Assembly: GCA_007129985.1 (NCBI GenBank)
Contig: SKUL01000260.1
Coordinates: 1-15,817 of the forward strand
From: Flavobacteriales bacterium
GTDB taxonomy: Bacteria > Bacteroidota > Bacteroidia > Flavobacteriales_D > SKUL01
Direction of reading: 5' to 3'
DNA length: 15,817 bases
The notes under the pieces are model-generated. The model was not told where the DNA came from. It searched no databases and was given only the letters and a program-made list of their open reading frames with translations. The position numbers and the translations under genes were made by a program. Within the stretch, counting starts at the first letter, position 1, and every line of letters starts with the position of its first letter. This document shows positions 1-7,792 of the stretch, in pieces.

Positions 1-1894
1 AAATTCCCCCTTCCAAAATATTCGATATCTCATATGCCTCACTTTGCCATACTTCGTAATCAGTAATCTCGTGTAAAGGACAGCCGCTACCGTCATCGCA
101 GGGAGCACCTCCAAAATTGGTGTTGAAGTCTGTCCAACCTGATGTTGGAGTTGGACTAACCCAAGTCAAACAGCCAATGCTCAAACAAGCCTGATATGCG
201 TCCTCGCACTGCGCATTCCACTCGGTTTCGCAGCAGGAAGGGTCAAGTGCTGTAACGTACTGTACACATTCATCATTATTCTCGTACGGAATAATGGCAT
301 CACAATCAACTCCCACACAAAGTTGATATGCTTCATCGCACCACTCATCCCATTCCGTTTCACAACAAAAGGGGTCGGCCGCAATGGTCGCCTGAACACA
401 AACATCCTCAATATCGTAAGGTATATCATCAATACAATCATCGTAAATGGGTTCGCACTCTGGAGTGCCTTCGCAAGTGATTGCCGGGAATCCGTTATCA
501 ATATTTCCTTCCTCACCACAAGCACCGGCTTCATTGATTACTACCAAATATGTTCCCGACTCAGAGGCCGTCCACGTTATGGAGCATCCATCTCCGTTTC
601 CTTCGCCATATGCATCTATGGCTCCACTTGGAGCGATGATGGTATATTCAGGAATCCAACTACCTGCTCCCGGGCCATTGCAGTGACTGAATGTATAAAT
701 ACCACCCGCTTGAAAGTTTGAGATCCCGTAGGCCTCACTCTGCCATATTTCGAAAACAGCAATCTCGTGCAAAGGACAACCGCTACCGTCATCGCAGGGA
801 GCACCTCCAAAATCGGTGTTAAAGTCTGTCCAACCTGATGATGGAGTTGGTTCGACCCATATTAGACAAGGGCCATCCGGCTCTACTATTTCTTCGCACA
901 CTGATGCCAGCGAATCAAGAAAAATGATGGTTTTGGTGTTCGATAGACTACAAATGCTCCCTTCCGGATCAGACTGATTGGAGTATACAGCTATGCCAAA
1001 CTCCCAAGTTCCGGACAGAGTTGGCAAACTATTAGCTGCCAAATATCCATTCAATCCATCTTCCACGTTATAAGGAAGTGTTACAGATGGAACAATGAAC
1101 TCTTCTCCCAAACCTCCTTCTCCATCAAAACCGGGAGTAATAATAATTCCTATGTCGCCACCGGGAGGCACAACAGCTGAACCATTAGTACTCAAAACGG
1201 TTGTCTCACCCGGACACAATTCTTCAGGAGCAGCATTACTCAGGTTTCCAACGGTGCATCCTGAACCAGTTTCCGAAGAACCGAAGATATTAAAGTCAAC
1301 CCAACCAGTTCCTTCTCCGCCTAAAGCCTCTGTGAAATCCTCGAAAGTATCTCCTCCGTCTTCTGTGAAAAATTGAACACATTCAGGAAGAGGAAGTCCA
1401 TCCCACAAAATGGTGGGCACCTCAACTTCAGAACCTGTCCATGAGATGGGCTCGTAGCTGATGAAAAAGGCATCATATACAGCAACGTTTACACTCACAT
1501 TTTGAGGGGTAAGAAAGGCTCCATTAAGCTCCACCGAGATAATCCCACTACCTCCTAAATAGACACCGGGATTGTTGCAGGCGTTACCATCCACGGCGTA
1601 AATGTTAATTTGATATTCAAAAGTTCCAATGCCTGAACCCAAACCAAAGGCTGTGCCGGAAGCCAGATCAAATTCAACATTCTCAATTAAGTAGGGGTAC
1701 GTTGCCTGGCAGCCCTGACCAATCGGGTAATCACCGGCCGGGTCAATGAAGGTATACACACCTGATTCTCCCAGATTCCATTCCAGATACCCCGCCGCAA
1801 AAGCTCCTTGTATATTAACAATGTCGCAATCTATCTGTGCCCCCGCATTCGCAATGAGCAATAACGAGGCAAAGCTCATCAGTATCTTTTTCAT
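1..1894 (-). CDS. Large secreted modular Cys-rich repeat protein, N-terminal 631 residues (C-terminus beyond window)
   Basis: The frame is open from an ATG at 1894 to the left edge with no stop. Residues 1-19 form a signal peptide (MKKILMSFASLLLIANAGA, then Q). Residues 20 to about 340 look like beta-rich extracellular sequence that I do not recognise. A module starting C-L-x-W-V at residue 343 recurs at 575, a period of 232 residues; 45 of 57 aligned residues are identical, including SGWTDFNT and GGAPCDDGSGCPLHEI. Between the copies is a PPC-like beta-sandwich segment (about 398-480, with TWTASESGTYLVVI), then two Cys modules of pattern DPxCCExEWxxxCxxAYxxC at 507-526 and 551-570. Similar CCxxxW motifs occur in secreted Bacteroidota and Planctomycetes proteins of unknown function. 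The mature part has no Arg and one Lys. Export to the surface, perhaps with a type IX sorting domain beyond the edge, is inference. Function unknown. Confidence 0.85.
   Translation of the reverse strand, partial: MKKILMSFASLLLIANAGAQIDCDIVNIQGAFAAGYLEWNLGESGVYTFIDPAGDYPIGQGCQATYPYLIENVEFDLASGTAFGLGSGIGTFEYQINIYAVDGNACNNPGVYLGGSGIISVELNGAFLTPQNVSVNVAVYDAFFISYEPISWTGSEVEVPTILWDGLPLPECVQFFTEDGGDTFEDFTEALGGEGTGWVDFNIFGSSETGSGCTVGNLSNAAPEELCPGETTVLSTNGSAVVPPGGDIGIIITPGFDGEGGLGEEFIVPSVTLPYNVEDGLNGYLAANSLPTLSGTWEFGIAVYSNQSDPEGSICSLSNTKTIIFLDSLASVCEEIVEPDGPCLIWVEPTPSSGWTDFNTDFGGAPCDDGSGCPLHEIAVFEIWQSEAYGISNFQAGGIYTFSHCNGPGAGSWIPEYTIIAPSGAIDAYGEGNGDGCSITWTASESGTYLVVINEAGACGEEGNIDNGFPAITCEGTPECEPIYDDCIDDIPYDIEDVCVQATIAADPFCCETEWDEWCDEAYQLCVGVDCDAIIPYENNDECVQYVTALDPSCCETEWNAQCEDAYQACLSIGCLTWVSPTPTSGWTDFNTNFGGAPCDDGSGCPLHEITDYEVWQSEAYEISNILEGGI
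2..172 (-). repeat. Repeat copy 2 of the 57-residue module in the secreted protein
   Basis: This copy encodes residues 575-631. It matches the copy at 698-868 with an exact offset of 696 bases (232 codons) and 45 of 57 residues identical. A run of more than 30 bases around 84-116, encoding FGGAPCDDGSG, is identical at DNA level. The copy is cut by the window edge, so more repeats may follow. Confidence 0.85.
698..868 (-). repeat. Repeat copy 1 of the 57-residue module in the secreted protein
   Basis: This copy encodes residues 343-399 and starts with Cys-Leu-Ile-Trp-Val. In-frame substitutions relative to the second copy are scattered and the spacing is gapless, which points to duplication of a whole 232-residue unit and not to a short tandem repeat. 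Confidence 0.85.
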
Positions 1895-1929
1895 GACGGT
1901 GTTGGTTTGGTTAATGCCATAAAACTAAC

Positions 1930-1960
1930 AAAAAAAAGGCAGCCGCCGGGGCTACCTTTC
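1930..1960 (-). terminator. Rho-independent terminator, possibly bidirectional
   Basis: Arms AGGCAGCC (1937-1944) and GGCTACCT (1950-1957) pair with one mismatch around a 5-base loop. Eight A residues at 1930-1937 give a U tract on the minus strand, and a weaker T-rich stretch follows on the plus strand. It sits about 60 bases beyond the stop of the small exported protein at 2017-2415 and should end that minus-strand transcript before the repeat protein. Confidence 0.75.
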
Positions 1961-2016
1961 TGTTTTAATTTCCATTACCTATGAGGCGTACTCATCGGCC
2001 CCAATGAACAACCCGC

Positions 2017-2415
2017 TTAACGCTGTTTCACGTACACAAATTCATACCGGGGGGGCACCACTTTATCTACCTTGAGATTGAAGATATCGTAGTCTGTATT
2101 GTTCATTACGAGGTCTTTTACCATTACAGCCTCCTGCAATGAGTTGAACGAAAGTGCTACGCTCCTATTTCCGTCACAGATATTCCCGAAATGAAAAGTG
2201 AGCTGGTGTCTGCCGTTTTCGTCCGTACCAAGTAATAGCCGGTCAAACCGACAACGGTTCTCATTCACTGTAATTTTGGGGTAAACCACCTCCTTGGTTG
2301 CATCAGACTTACTGAGTACAACATCAGACTTTAACTCCGTGCGACGTTCCTGAGCCGTAGCCATTTGGACGGAAAGAAAAACCAGGCACAACGATGCAAA
2401 TAGCTTCAATTTCAT
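2017..2415 (-). CDS. Small exported protein of unknown function (132 aa)
   Basis: I do not recognise this family. Residues 1-22 form a clear signal peptide (MKLKLFASLCLVFLSVQMATAQ) with likely cleavage after AxA-type ATA or just after Q22. The mature part is about 110 residues, mixed charge, with two Cys (C55, C80) that could form a disulfide in the periplasm. Its regular alternation of hydrophobic and polar residues (for example RHQLTFHFGNIC and RYEFVYVKQR) suggests a beta-rich fold. It lies 81 bases after the acyltransferase on the same strand with no clear terminator between them, so co-transcription with priA and the acyltransferase is possible. The terminator at 1930-1960 follows it. Coding is supported by the signal peptide and position; function is unknown. 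Confidence 0.75.
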   Translation of the reverse strand: MKLKLFASLCLVFLSVQMATAQERRTELKSDVVLSKSDATKEVVYPKITVNENRCRFDRLLLGTDENGRHQLTFHFGNICDGNRSVALSFNSLQEAVMVKDLVMNNTDYDIFNLKVDKVVPPRYEFVYVKQR

Positions 2416-2496
2416 TCTTCTTTTTTTTGGGTTTATACTTCAAAAGACGGGCCACGAAGGTAACAAAGCTTTTGGCGAATTGGCGCAGCTCCGCTG

Positions 2497-3264
2497 CTAC
2501 TTCGTCTCAGATGGATAATCTTCGCGCAAGGGTGGAACCTTATTGAATTGCTCACTTTGCTCAATGGCGTCCATAATATCCCTGAGAATGTCATCAGCAT
2601 CCGCCTCAAAGTCAATTTGAATGGGACTCTTAAACGTGAGCGATAGTTTCATTCGCGTTTTTTTAAGACGCAGGCCTTTTTTGTCGAAAGCGCGACGCAA
2701 ACCCTTTACCGTAACCGGCACCACGATGGGTTGGGTTTGCTTGATCAGATGCGCGGTACCTTTTCTGCCCTTTTCAAAAGGCGTGGTGGTTCCCTGCGGA
2801 AAAGTAATGACCCAGCCCGAGCCCAGTGCCATGTTAATCTTTTTCACATCCTCAGGATCTACAGGTCGCTCGATGGTTTGACCGGCCTCTCGCCATGTGC
2901 GCTTTATCTGAATGGCTCCTGTGTACGCAAATATTCTGGGAATAAGTCCGGAGCGCATGGTTTCCTGGGCAGCAATATAATAAGTATTGAGCCGAGGGCG
3001 AATGAGATACCACGGAAAGCCCAATTGACGCTTGCCCATTCTTCGGGCTGCAAAGGCATGGTACATGAGGATAACATCGGAAAAATAGGTCTGGTGGTTG
3101 GATACGAAAAGTACCCCGCTTTCGGGTAAATCGTCCAGAACATCAAGACCGTTTACCTGCGTTTTGTTGAAGACGTTGTACATCGGATAGGTGAACACAC
3201 CGATTAACGCCATCAACATTCTGCGTAGCGCGAGATAATGCCCGAACACATTTTTTCTCAACAT
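2497..3264 (-). CDS. PlsC-like 1-acyl-sn-glycerol-3-phosphate acyltransferase family protein (255 aa)
   Basis: This is a glycerolipid acyltransferase of the PlsC/LPLAT superfamily, expected to move an acyl chain onto a lysophospholipid or related acceptor at the inner membrane. Visible motifs are the catalytic block SNHQTYFSDV (H57, D63), FPQGTTTPFEKGRKGTA (155-171) corresponding to the FPEGTRS block, and PIVVPV (179-184). Residues 17-32 are hydrophobic and may anchor the protein. Two motifs deviate: His and Asp are separated by five residues instead of four, and the Glu of FPEGT is Gln. The length is typical. It is 73 bases after priA on the same strand, with its own candidate -7 element at 3311-3318. 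The exact acyl acceptor cannot be told: phosphatidic acid synthesis or aminolipid synthesis would both fit. Confidence 0.85.
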   Translation of the reverse strand: MLRKNVFGHYLALRRMLMALIGVFTYPMYNVFNKTQVNGLDVLDDLPESGVLFVSNHQTYFSDVILMYHAFAARRMGKRQLGFPWYLIRPRLNTYYIAAQETMRSGLIPRIFAYTGAIQIKRTWREAGQTIERPVDPEDVKKINMALGSGWVITFPQGTTTPFEKGRKGTAHLIKQTQPIVVPVTVKGLRRAFDKKGLRLKKTRMKLSLTFKSPIQIDFEADADDILRDIMDAIEQSEQFNKVPPLREDYPSETK

Positions 3265-3310
3265 AGCTGATACTCTCTGCGCGGAACCTCGTTTGAAGAA
3301 ATTCCAAAAT

Positions 3311-3318
3311 CAAAGATA
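3311..3318 (-). promoter_or_regulatory. Candidate Bacteroidota -7 promoter element upstream of the acyltransferase
   Basis: The minus strand reads TATCTTTG, an exact match to TAnnTTTG, ending 46 bases before the ATG at 3264. No convincing -33 TTG lies 18-22 bases upstream, so the site is a partial promoter match. It would allow transcription of the acyltransferase independently of priA. Confidence 0.35.
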
Positions 3319-3337
3319 ACCGAATAAGTTGGACGCG

Positions 3338-5803
3338 TTAGAAAGGATCCACATCAACCGCTATCTGAACGGAGCGATTGAGCTTGTCCCGATAGAAATC
3401 ATCAATCACTCCACGAATACGCTCTCTAGCTGCTCTGAACGCGTATTTCTTGTCGAGCTTCAGGATAAGCTGCTTTTGGTATCGGTTTCTTACGCGTGGC
3501 ACCGGAAGATATTCGGGCCCAAGCACGGCATCTGAAAACTGCAACTTCATCATATTCGAAAATCGCTCACAACGCGCATCCAGTATGTTTCGGTCGCGGT
3601 GACGGAGCACAAATGTGACCATCCTGTAATACGGTGGGTATTTGAATTGCCGGCGGTCGCTCAGTTCCTGCCGGGCCATACCTTCAAAATCGTTTTCAAT
3701 GACTTTCTGCACAATCCAATGGTAAGGTTGCCAGGTTTGGATAATCACTTTACCGCGTTTGCCTTTCCGTCCGGCCCTACCTGCCACCTGCATCAGCAAT
3801 TGAAAGGAACGCTCAAAAGATCGAAAGTCAGGAAAGTTCAGCATTTGGTCGGCGTTCATTACTCCCACCAAACCCACGTGGTCAAAATCCAATCCTTTGG
3901 TAACCATTTGTGTACCTACCAGCACGTCAATCTCGCCGGATTCGAACCGACTGATGATTTCGTGGTGTGCATTTTTGGAACGTGTGGTATCGTGATCGAG
4001 CCGACCGATTCGAACATCCGGCAAGAAATCGGGCAGGATGTCTTCTATTTTTTCGGTACCAAAGCCATGCATGGATAACTTGGTACTGGAGCAACGCGGA
4101 CATTCAGTGGGTGGCTTGTAGCGGTTTCCGCAATAGTGACAAACCAACATGTGAATGTGCTTGTGGTAGGTCAGGCTTACATCGCATTGTTCGCAATCGG
4201 GGGTCCATCCGCACGAATCGCAGTCCCACAACGAAGAATACCCCCTGCGATTCTGAAAGAGAATAATCTGTTGTTTTTCCTTCAGCACCGTTTCCATCTC
4301 TGAAAGCAGAAATGAACTGAAATGCGATTTCAGCGTGCGGTCTTTGGCTTCTTTCTTCAAGTCGGCCACCAGAATTTCAGGCATTTTAATTCCGCCGAAG
4401 CGCGTAAGCAACTCTACATAACCATACTTGCCGTTTTGTGCGTTGGCGTAACTCTCAAGCGATGGCGTGGCAGAACCGAGCAGCACCTTGGCCTTGTGCA
4501 AGCGAGCGAGAACAATGGCCGTGTCGCGTGCGTGGTAACGCGGCGAAGGATTGAATTGCTTGTAAGATGAATCGTGTTCTTCATCTACAACCACCAAACC
4601 CAGGCGTGTAAATGGCAGCCACAAAGCCGAGCGCGCACCCAGAATCAGCTTGAAGCGATCCGTATCGCACTGAAGTTCACGCCATATTTCGGCACGCTCC
4701 TGTTGGTTGAAACGCGAGTGATACACCGCCACCGAATCGCCAAAATGCTTTTGTAAGCGCTGAATAATCTGGGCCGTGAGTGCAATTTCGGGCAGCAAGT
4801 ATAAAACCTGTTTCCCCTGCGCCATGTATTGTTCTATCAAGGCAATGTACACCTCGGTTTTTCCGCTTCCGGTAACGCCGTTGAGCAGACAAACATCCTT
4901 TTCGCCAAAAACCTTTTGAACCGACTGAAAGCACTCTCGCTGCTCATCGCTGAGTGTTTTGGGTGCATCTGTTTTGCCGGTAAACTCTTTCAAGCGCCCT
5001 GTTTCAATGGCAACCACCTCAAGCATTTCCTTTTGCACCAGCGTGTTGAGAATGGCGGTAGAGGTTTTGGCAAAATCGAGCAAGGCGGATTTCTTGACAA
5101 GCGATATCTCCTCGGGGTGTTTGCTGAGATGGAGGTAGCCCATGAGGAGTTCGAGCTGTTTGGGTGCTTTGCTCAAAACATCAAAGGCCTGACGAATTTC
5201 CTCTTCGGTGCGCAGTTTATCATGAAGACGCACATAGTCGGTAGTTTTGGGCTTGAACTTTTCCTTGATCTCTTCCTCTACCATTACCACGTTTTTCTCC
5301 AATAAGGCTTTAACGATGGGCTCTACGGTTTTTTGATTGAGCACCGATGCGATATCAGCAACAGAAAGGTGGTTGCTTACTTGCAGCGCCTGAAAAACCA
5401 GAAACTCTTTGTCGTCCAATCGCTCCTCTTCCTGAAAGGAGTGATTCAGTATGATTCGCGTTTCGCTAGCGAGCCTCAAAGAACCTGGCACGGCTGCGTT
5501 GAACACGTCGCCGGGGGTACATATATAATAGTCGCTCACCCAATCCCACAGCTTAAACTGCAACTGATTCACTACAGGAATTTCATCCAGCACCTCATCA
5601 ATATACTTGGCCTCATAGCCTTTGGGCGGGTTGTTGTGCACATTCCGAACAAGCGCCGCATACCTTCTTTTCTTACCGAACTGCACCACCGCACGCACAC
5701 CGGGTTTTACGAGATGCGCATATTCACGAGGCACCCTGTAGGTATAGAATTGCCCTACGGAAAGGGGCAAAACCATATCTACGAACAAGGTGTTTTCAGC
5801 CAT
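3338..5803 (-). CDS. priA: Primosomal protein N', replication restart helicase PriA (821 aa)
   Basis: PriA is a superfamily 2 DNA helicase that recognises abandoned replication forks and loads the replicative helicase. The N-terminal region (about 1-110) fits the 3'-DNA-binding domain (FVDMVLPLSVGQFYTYRVP). Helicase motifs follow in order: Walker A GVTGSGKTE (309-317, K315), DEEH (407-410), GSATPS (443-448), GTQMVTKGLDF (630-640) and QVAGRAGR (672-679). Eight Cys between 528 and 571 (C528, C531, C537, C540, C555, C558, C568, C571) form the paired zinc sites inserted in the helicase core. At 821 residues it is longer than E. coli PriA (732), as usual in Bacteroidota. All key residues are present, so it should be active. 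The ATG at 5803 begins a typical N-terminus, with a candidate promoter at 5870-5898. Confidence 0.97.
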   Translation of the reverse strand: MAENTLFVDMVLPLSVGQFYTYRVPREYAHLVKPGVRAVVQFGKKRRYAALVRNVHNNPPKGYEAKYIDEVLDEIPVVNQLQFKLWDWVSDYYICTPGDVFNAAVPGSLRLASETRIILNHSFQEEERLDDKEFLVFQALQVSNHLSVADIASVLNQKTVEPIVKALLEKNVVMVEEEIKEKFKPKTTDYVRLHDKLRTEEEIRQAFDVLSKAPKQLELLMGYLHLSKHPEEISLVKKSALLDFAKTSTAILNTLVQKEMLEVVAIETGRLKEFTGKTDAPKTLSDEQRECFQSVQKVFGEKDVCLLNGVTGSGKTEVYIALIEQYMAQGKQVLYLLPEIALTAQIIQRLQKHFGDSVAVYHSRFNQQERAEIWRELQCDTDRFKLILGARSALWLPFTRLGLVVVDEEHDSSYKQFNPSPRYHARDTAIVLARLHKAKVLLGSATPSLESYANAQNGKYGYVELLTRFGGIKMPEILVADLKKEAKDRTLKSHFSSFLLSEMETVLKEKQQIILFQNRRGYSSLWDCDSCGWTPDCEQCDVSLTYHKHIHMLVCHYCGNRYKPPTECPRCSSTKLSMHGFGTEKIEDILPDFLPDVRIGRLDHDTTRSKNAHHEIISRFESGEIDVLVGTQMVTKGLDFDHVGLVGVMNADQMLNFPDFRSFERSFQLLMQVAGRAGRKGKRGKVIIQTWQPYHWIVQKVIENDFEGMARQELSDRRQFKYPPYYRMVTFVLRHRDRNILDARCERFSNMMKLQFSDAVLGPEYLPVPRVRNRYQKQLILKLDKKYAFRAARERIRGVIDDFYRDKLNRSVQIAVDVDPF

Positions 5804-5869
5804 ACTGTTGCGGGATTCACGAAGTGCGGAGCGAAGTTAACAGGAATTCGTGCGTTTCGTGAAACAGCT

Positions 5870-5898
5870 CAAAGGTAAGCTGTGCTTTTTTTGAACAA
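5870..5898 (-). promoter_or_regulatory. Candidate promoter of priA
   Basis: On the minus strand a TTG (5898-5896) is followed after 18 bases by TACCTTTG (5877-5870), matching the Bacteroidota TTG/TAnnTTTG pair. The -7 element ends 66 bases before the priA ATG. It is the best two-part match in the window. Confidence 0.5.
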
Positions 5899-5927
5899 CT
5901 TTGTCCGGTTCGCTAACCCACCGCGCT

Positions 5928-7676
5928 GTGCTCAACCTGTTCGACTGGATTATCATTGTTTCGTTCTTCGCGCTGTCGATGGGTATTGCTCTGTATTACC
6001 GCAAAGAGGCGGGCAAAGACCTGAGCAGCTTTTTTCTTGGCGGGCGAAACCTACCGTGGTACATAGCGGGTATCTCAATGGTTGCCACAACCTTTGCCGC
6101 CGACACACCTCTGGCAGTTACAGAATTGGTTGCAAACAACGGCATAGCGGGCAACTGGCTGTGGTGGTGCTTTCTGGCAGGAGGAATGTTTACCACCTTT
6201 TTCTTTGCCCGCCTGTGGCGTAAAGCGGGAGTACTCACCGAAGTGGAATTTATTGAATTGCGCTACGCAGGTGCGCCGGCGCGATGGCTGCGAGGGTTCA
6301 AGGCTGTGTATCTGGGCTTGTTTATGAACGTGCTCATCATCGGTTGGGTGAACCTCGCGTTGATGTCCATTTTGCAGGTATTCTTTGATTTGCCTCCGGA
6401 GCGTGTGTTCTGGCTCACCGGCGCTGCCATGTTGATAGCAGGCGCCTATGCAGCCTTGTCGGGGTTGAAAGGCGTTGCGGTTACCGATGCGTTTCAGTTT
6501 GTGATTGCCATGGGAGGCACCATAGCTTTGGCTTGGCTTGTGATTGACAGCGAGCAAATTGGTGGTATTTCAGGGTTAAAAAGTCAGCTTCCTGACGACA
6601 CTTTGCGTTTTCTCCCTGTGATTGGTTCCGGCGGAGCCGATGCCACTACCCTCACCCTTGGGCTGGGTTCATTTCTGGCCTACATCGGTGTGCAGTGGTG
6701 GAGCAGTTGGTACCCGGGAGCTGAACCCGGTGGTGGTGGCTACATTGCGCAGCGCATGATGAGTACGAGAACTGAACGCGATGCGCTCTATGCCACGTTG
6801 TTTTTTCAGGTAGCGCATTACTGCTTGCGGCCATGGCCGTGGATTTTGGTGGGACTGGCCTGCATTGTGCTCTATCCCGGACTGCCTGAGGAGGAAGTAC
6901 GAAATGGCTACGTGTGGGCCATGCGGGACTTTCTGCCCAACGGCCTGCGCGGTTTGCTTTTGGTAGCATTTTTTGCGGCCTATTTAAGTACCATCAGCAC
7001 GCAGCTCAACTGGGGGGCCGGCTATCTCGTGAATGATGTGTATAAACGATTTCTGAACAAGACGGCCGGAGATTCGCACCTTGTTTGGGTAAGCAGGCTC
7101 ACTACGCTCGTCATCATGGCGTTGGGGCTTGCCGTAACCACTCAGATGGAATCCATCTCAGGAGTATGGGTGTTTATTGTTGAGTGTGGCGCCGGATTGG
7201 GAATGGTGCTCATTTTGCGCTGGTTTTGGTGGAGGATTAATGCCTGGAGTGAAATTGCCGCCACCTTTGCACCCTTCGCGGGTTATACTATTTCGCATGG
7301 TTTGTTGGGTTGGGTTTTTCCCAACAGCTTCTTCTTTACGGTGGCTTTCACCACTGTTTGCTGGATTGTTGTAACGTTCGCAACGCAACCCACAGCCACT
7401 GAAACCCTCCGTAAGTATTACCGGCAGGTTGAGCCGGGCGGCTGGTGGCCAAAAGAGTTTCATTTGGCCGACTCACCTCGCCGGTCTGTGTATCGTTATC
7501 TTTTTGTGGCGTGGTTGGCGTCTATACTGATGACTTACGGATTGTTGTTCGCAACGGGGAAATTTGTTCTGGCTGAATTCAGCAGCGGTTGGTTGGCTTT
7601 TTCGTTGGCCGTCGGCGGATTCTTGGCGATGCTCAAGGCATTGCAGAAAAGCGGTATTTTTCGCAGCGAAAACTAA
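5928..7676 (+). CDS. Sodium:solute symporter family transporter (582 aa)
   Basis: This is an inner-membrane secondary transporter of the SSS family (SLC5-like, LeuT fold), predicted to couple Na+ entry to solute uptake; the substrate is unknown. At least 12 hydrophobic segments are visible. Family features near the N-terminus are a Trp-Ile-rich first helix, then FFLGGRNLPWYIAGISMVATTFAADTP. Further on are FLAYIGVQWWSSWYPG with a Gly-rich GGGGYIAQRMM, HYCLRPWPWILVGLA and TISTQLNWGAGYLVNDVYKRF, all typical of the Bacteroidota branch. I chose the GTG at 5928 because it gives the usual short N-terminus (V/M-LNLFDW); an in-frame TTG at 5901 would add nine residues (591 aa) but overlaps a weak -7-like CAACTTTG at 5896-5903. 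No Shine-Dalgarno decides between them. It is transcribed divergently from priA. Confidence 0.92.
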   Translation: MLNLFDWIIIVSFFALSMGIALYYRKEAGKDLSSFFLGGRNLPWYIAGISMVATTFAADTPLAVTELVANNGIAGNWLWWCFLAGGMFTTFFFARLWRKAGVLTEVEFIELRYAGAPARWLRGFKAVYLGLFMNVLIIGWVNLALMSILQVFFDLPPERVFWLTGAAMLIAGAYAALSGLKGVAVTDAFQFVIAMGGTIALAWLVIDSEQIGGISGLKSQLPDDTLRFLPVIGSGGADATTLTLGLGSFLAYIGVQWWSSWYPGAEPGGGGYIAQRMMSTRTERDALYATLFFQVAHYCLRPWPWILVGLACIVLYPGLPEEEVRNGYVWAMRDFLPNGLRGLLLVAFFAAYLSTISTQLNWGAGYLVNDVYKRFLNKTAGDSHLVWVSRLTTLVIMALGLAVTTQMESISGVWVFIVECGAGLGMVLILRWFWWRINAWSEIAATFAPFAGYTISHGLLGWVFPNSFFFTVAFTTVCWIVVTFATQPTATETLRKYYRQVEPGGWWPKEFHLADSPRRSVYRYLFVAWLASILMTYGLLFATGKFVLAEFSSGWLAFSLAVGGFLAMLKALQKSGIFRSEN

Positions 7677-7792
7677 TGTTAGTTCATCGGCACTTTGAGC
7701 TCATTCATCGACAATTATCTGATTTTGACAATTCAGGATTTTTTCGGTACTTGGTGCCTCATTGGAACCCAACCTTTAAAAAACAAAAACCC

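Noticed and set aside
323..721. Plus-strand open frames opposite the repeat protein
   Set aside because: The minus-strand frame has a signal peptide, in-frame repeats and is open for 631 codons; the plus-strand frames are its antisense shadows.
1981..1995. Short palindrome ATGAG/CTCAT after the small exported protein gene
   Set aside because: The stem is only 5 bases, without a T tract; the stronger terminator at 1930-1960 accounts for this gap.
2483..2495. GCAGC/GCTGC hairpin near the acyltransferase stop as a terminator
   Set aside because: The stem is 5 bases and no T tract follows on the minus strand.
3599..5878. Several plus-strand open frames of 80-180 codons across priA
   Set aside because: They are antisense to a complete PriA with all helicase and zinc motifs, and they show no recognisable protein features.
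6075..6557. Minus-strand open frame of 160 codons within the symporter
   Set aside because: It is antisense to conserved transmembrane segments of the symporter and has no family features of its own.
7589..7792. N-terminal extension of the lipoprotein frame into the symporter gene
   Set aside because: The lipobox signal sequence begins at ATG 7793, and the extension overlaps coding sequence in another frame.
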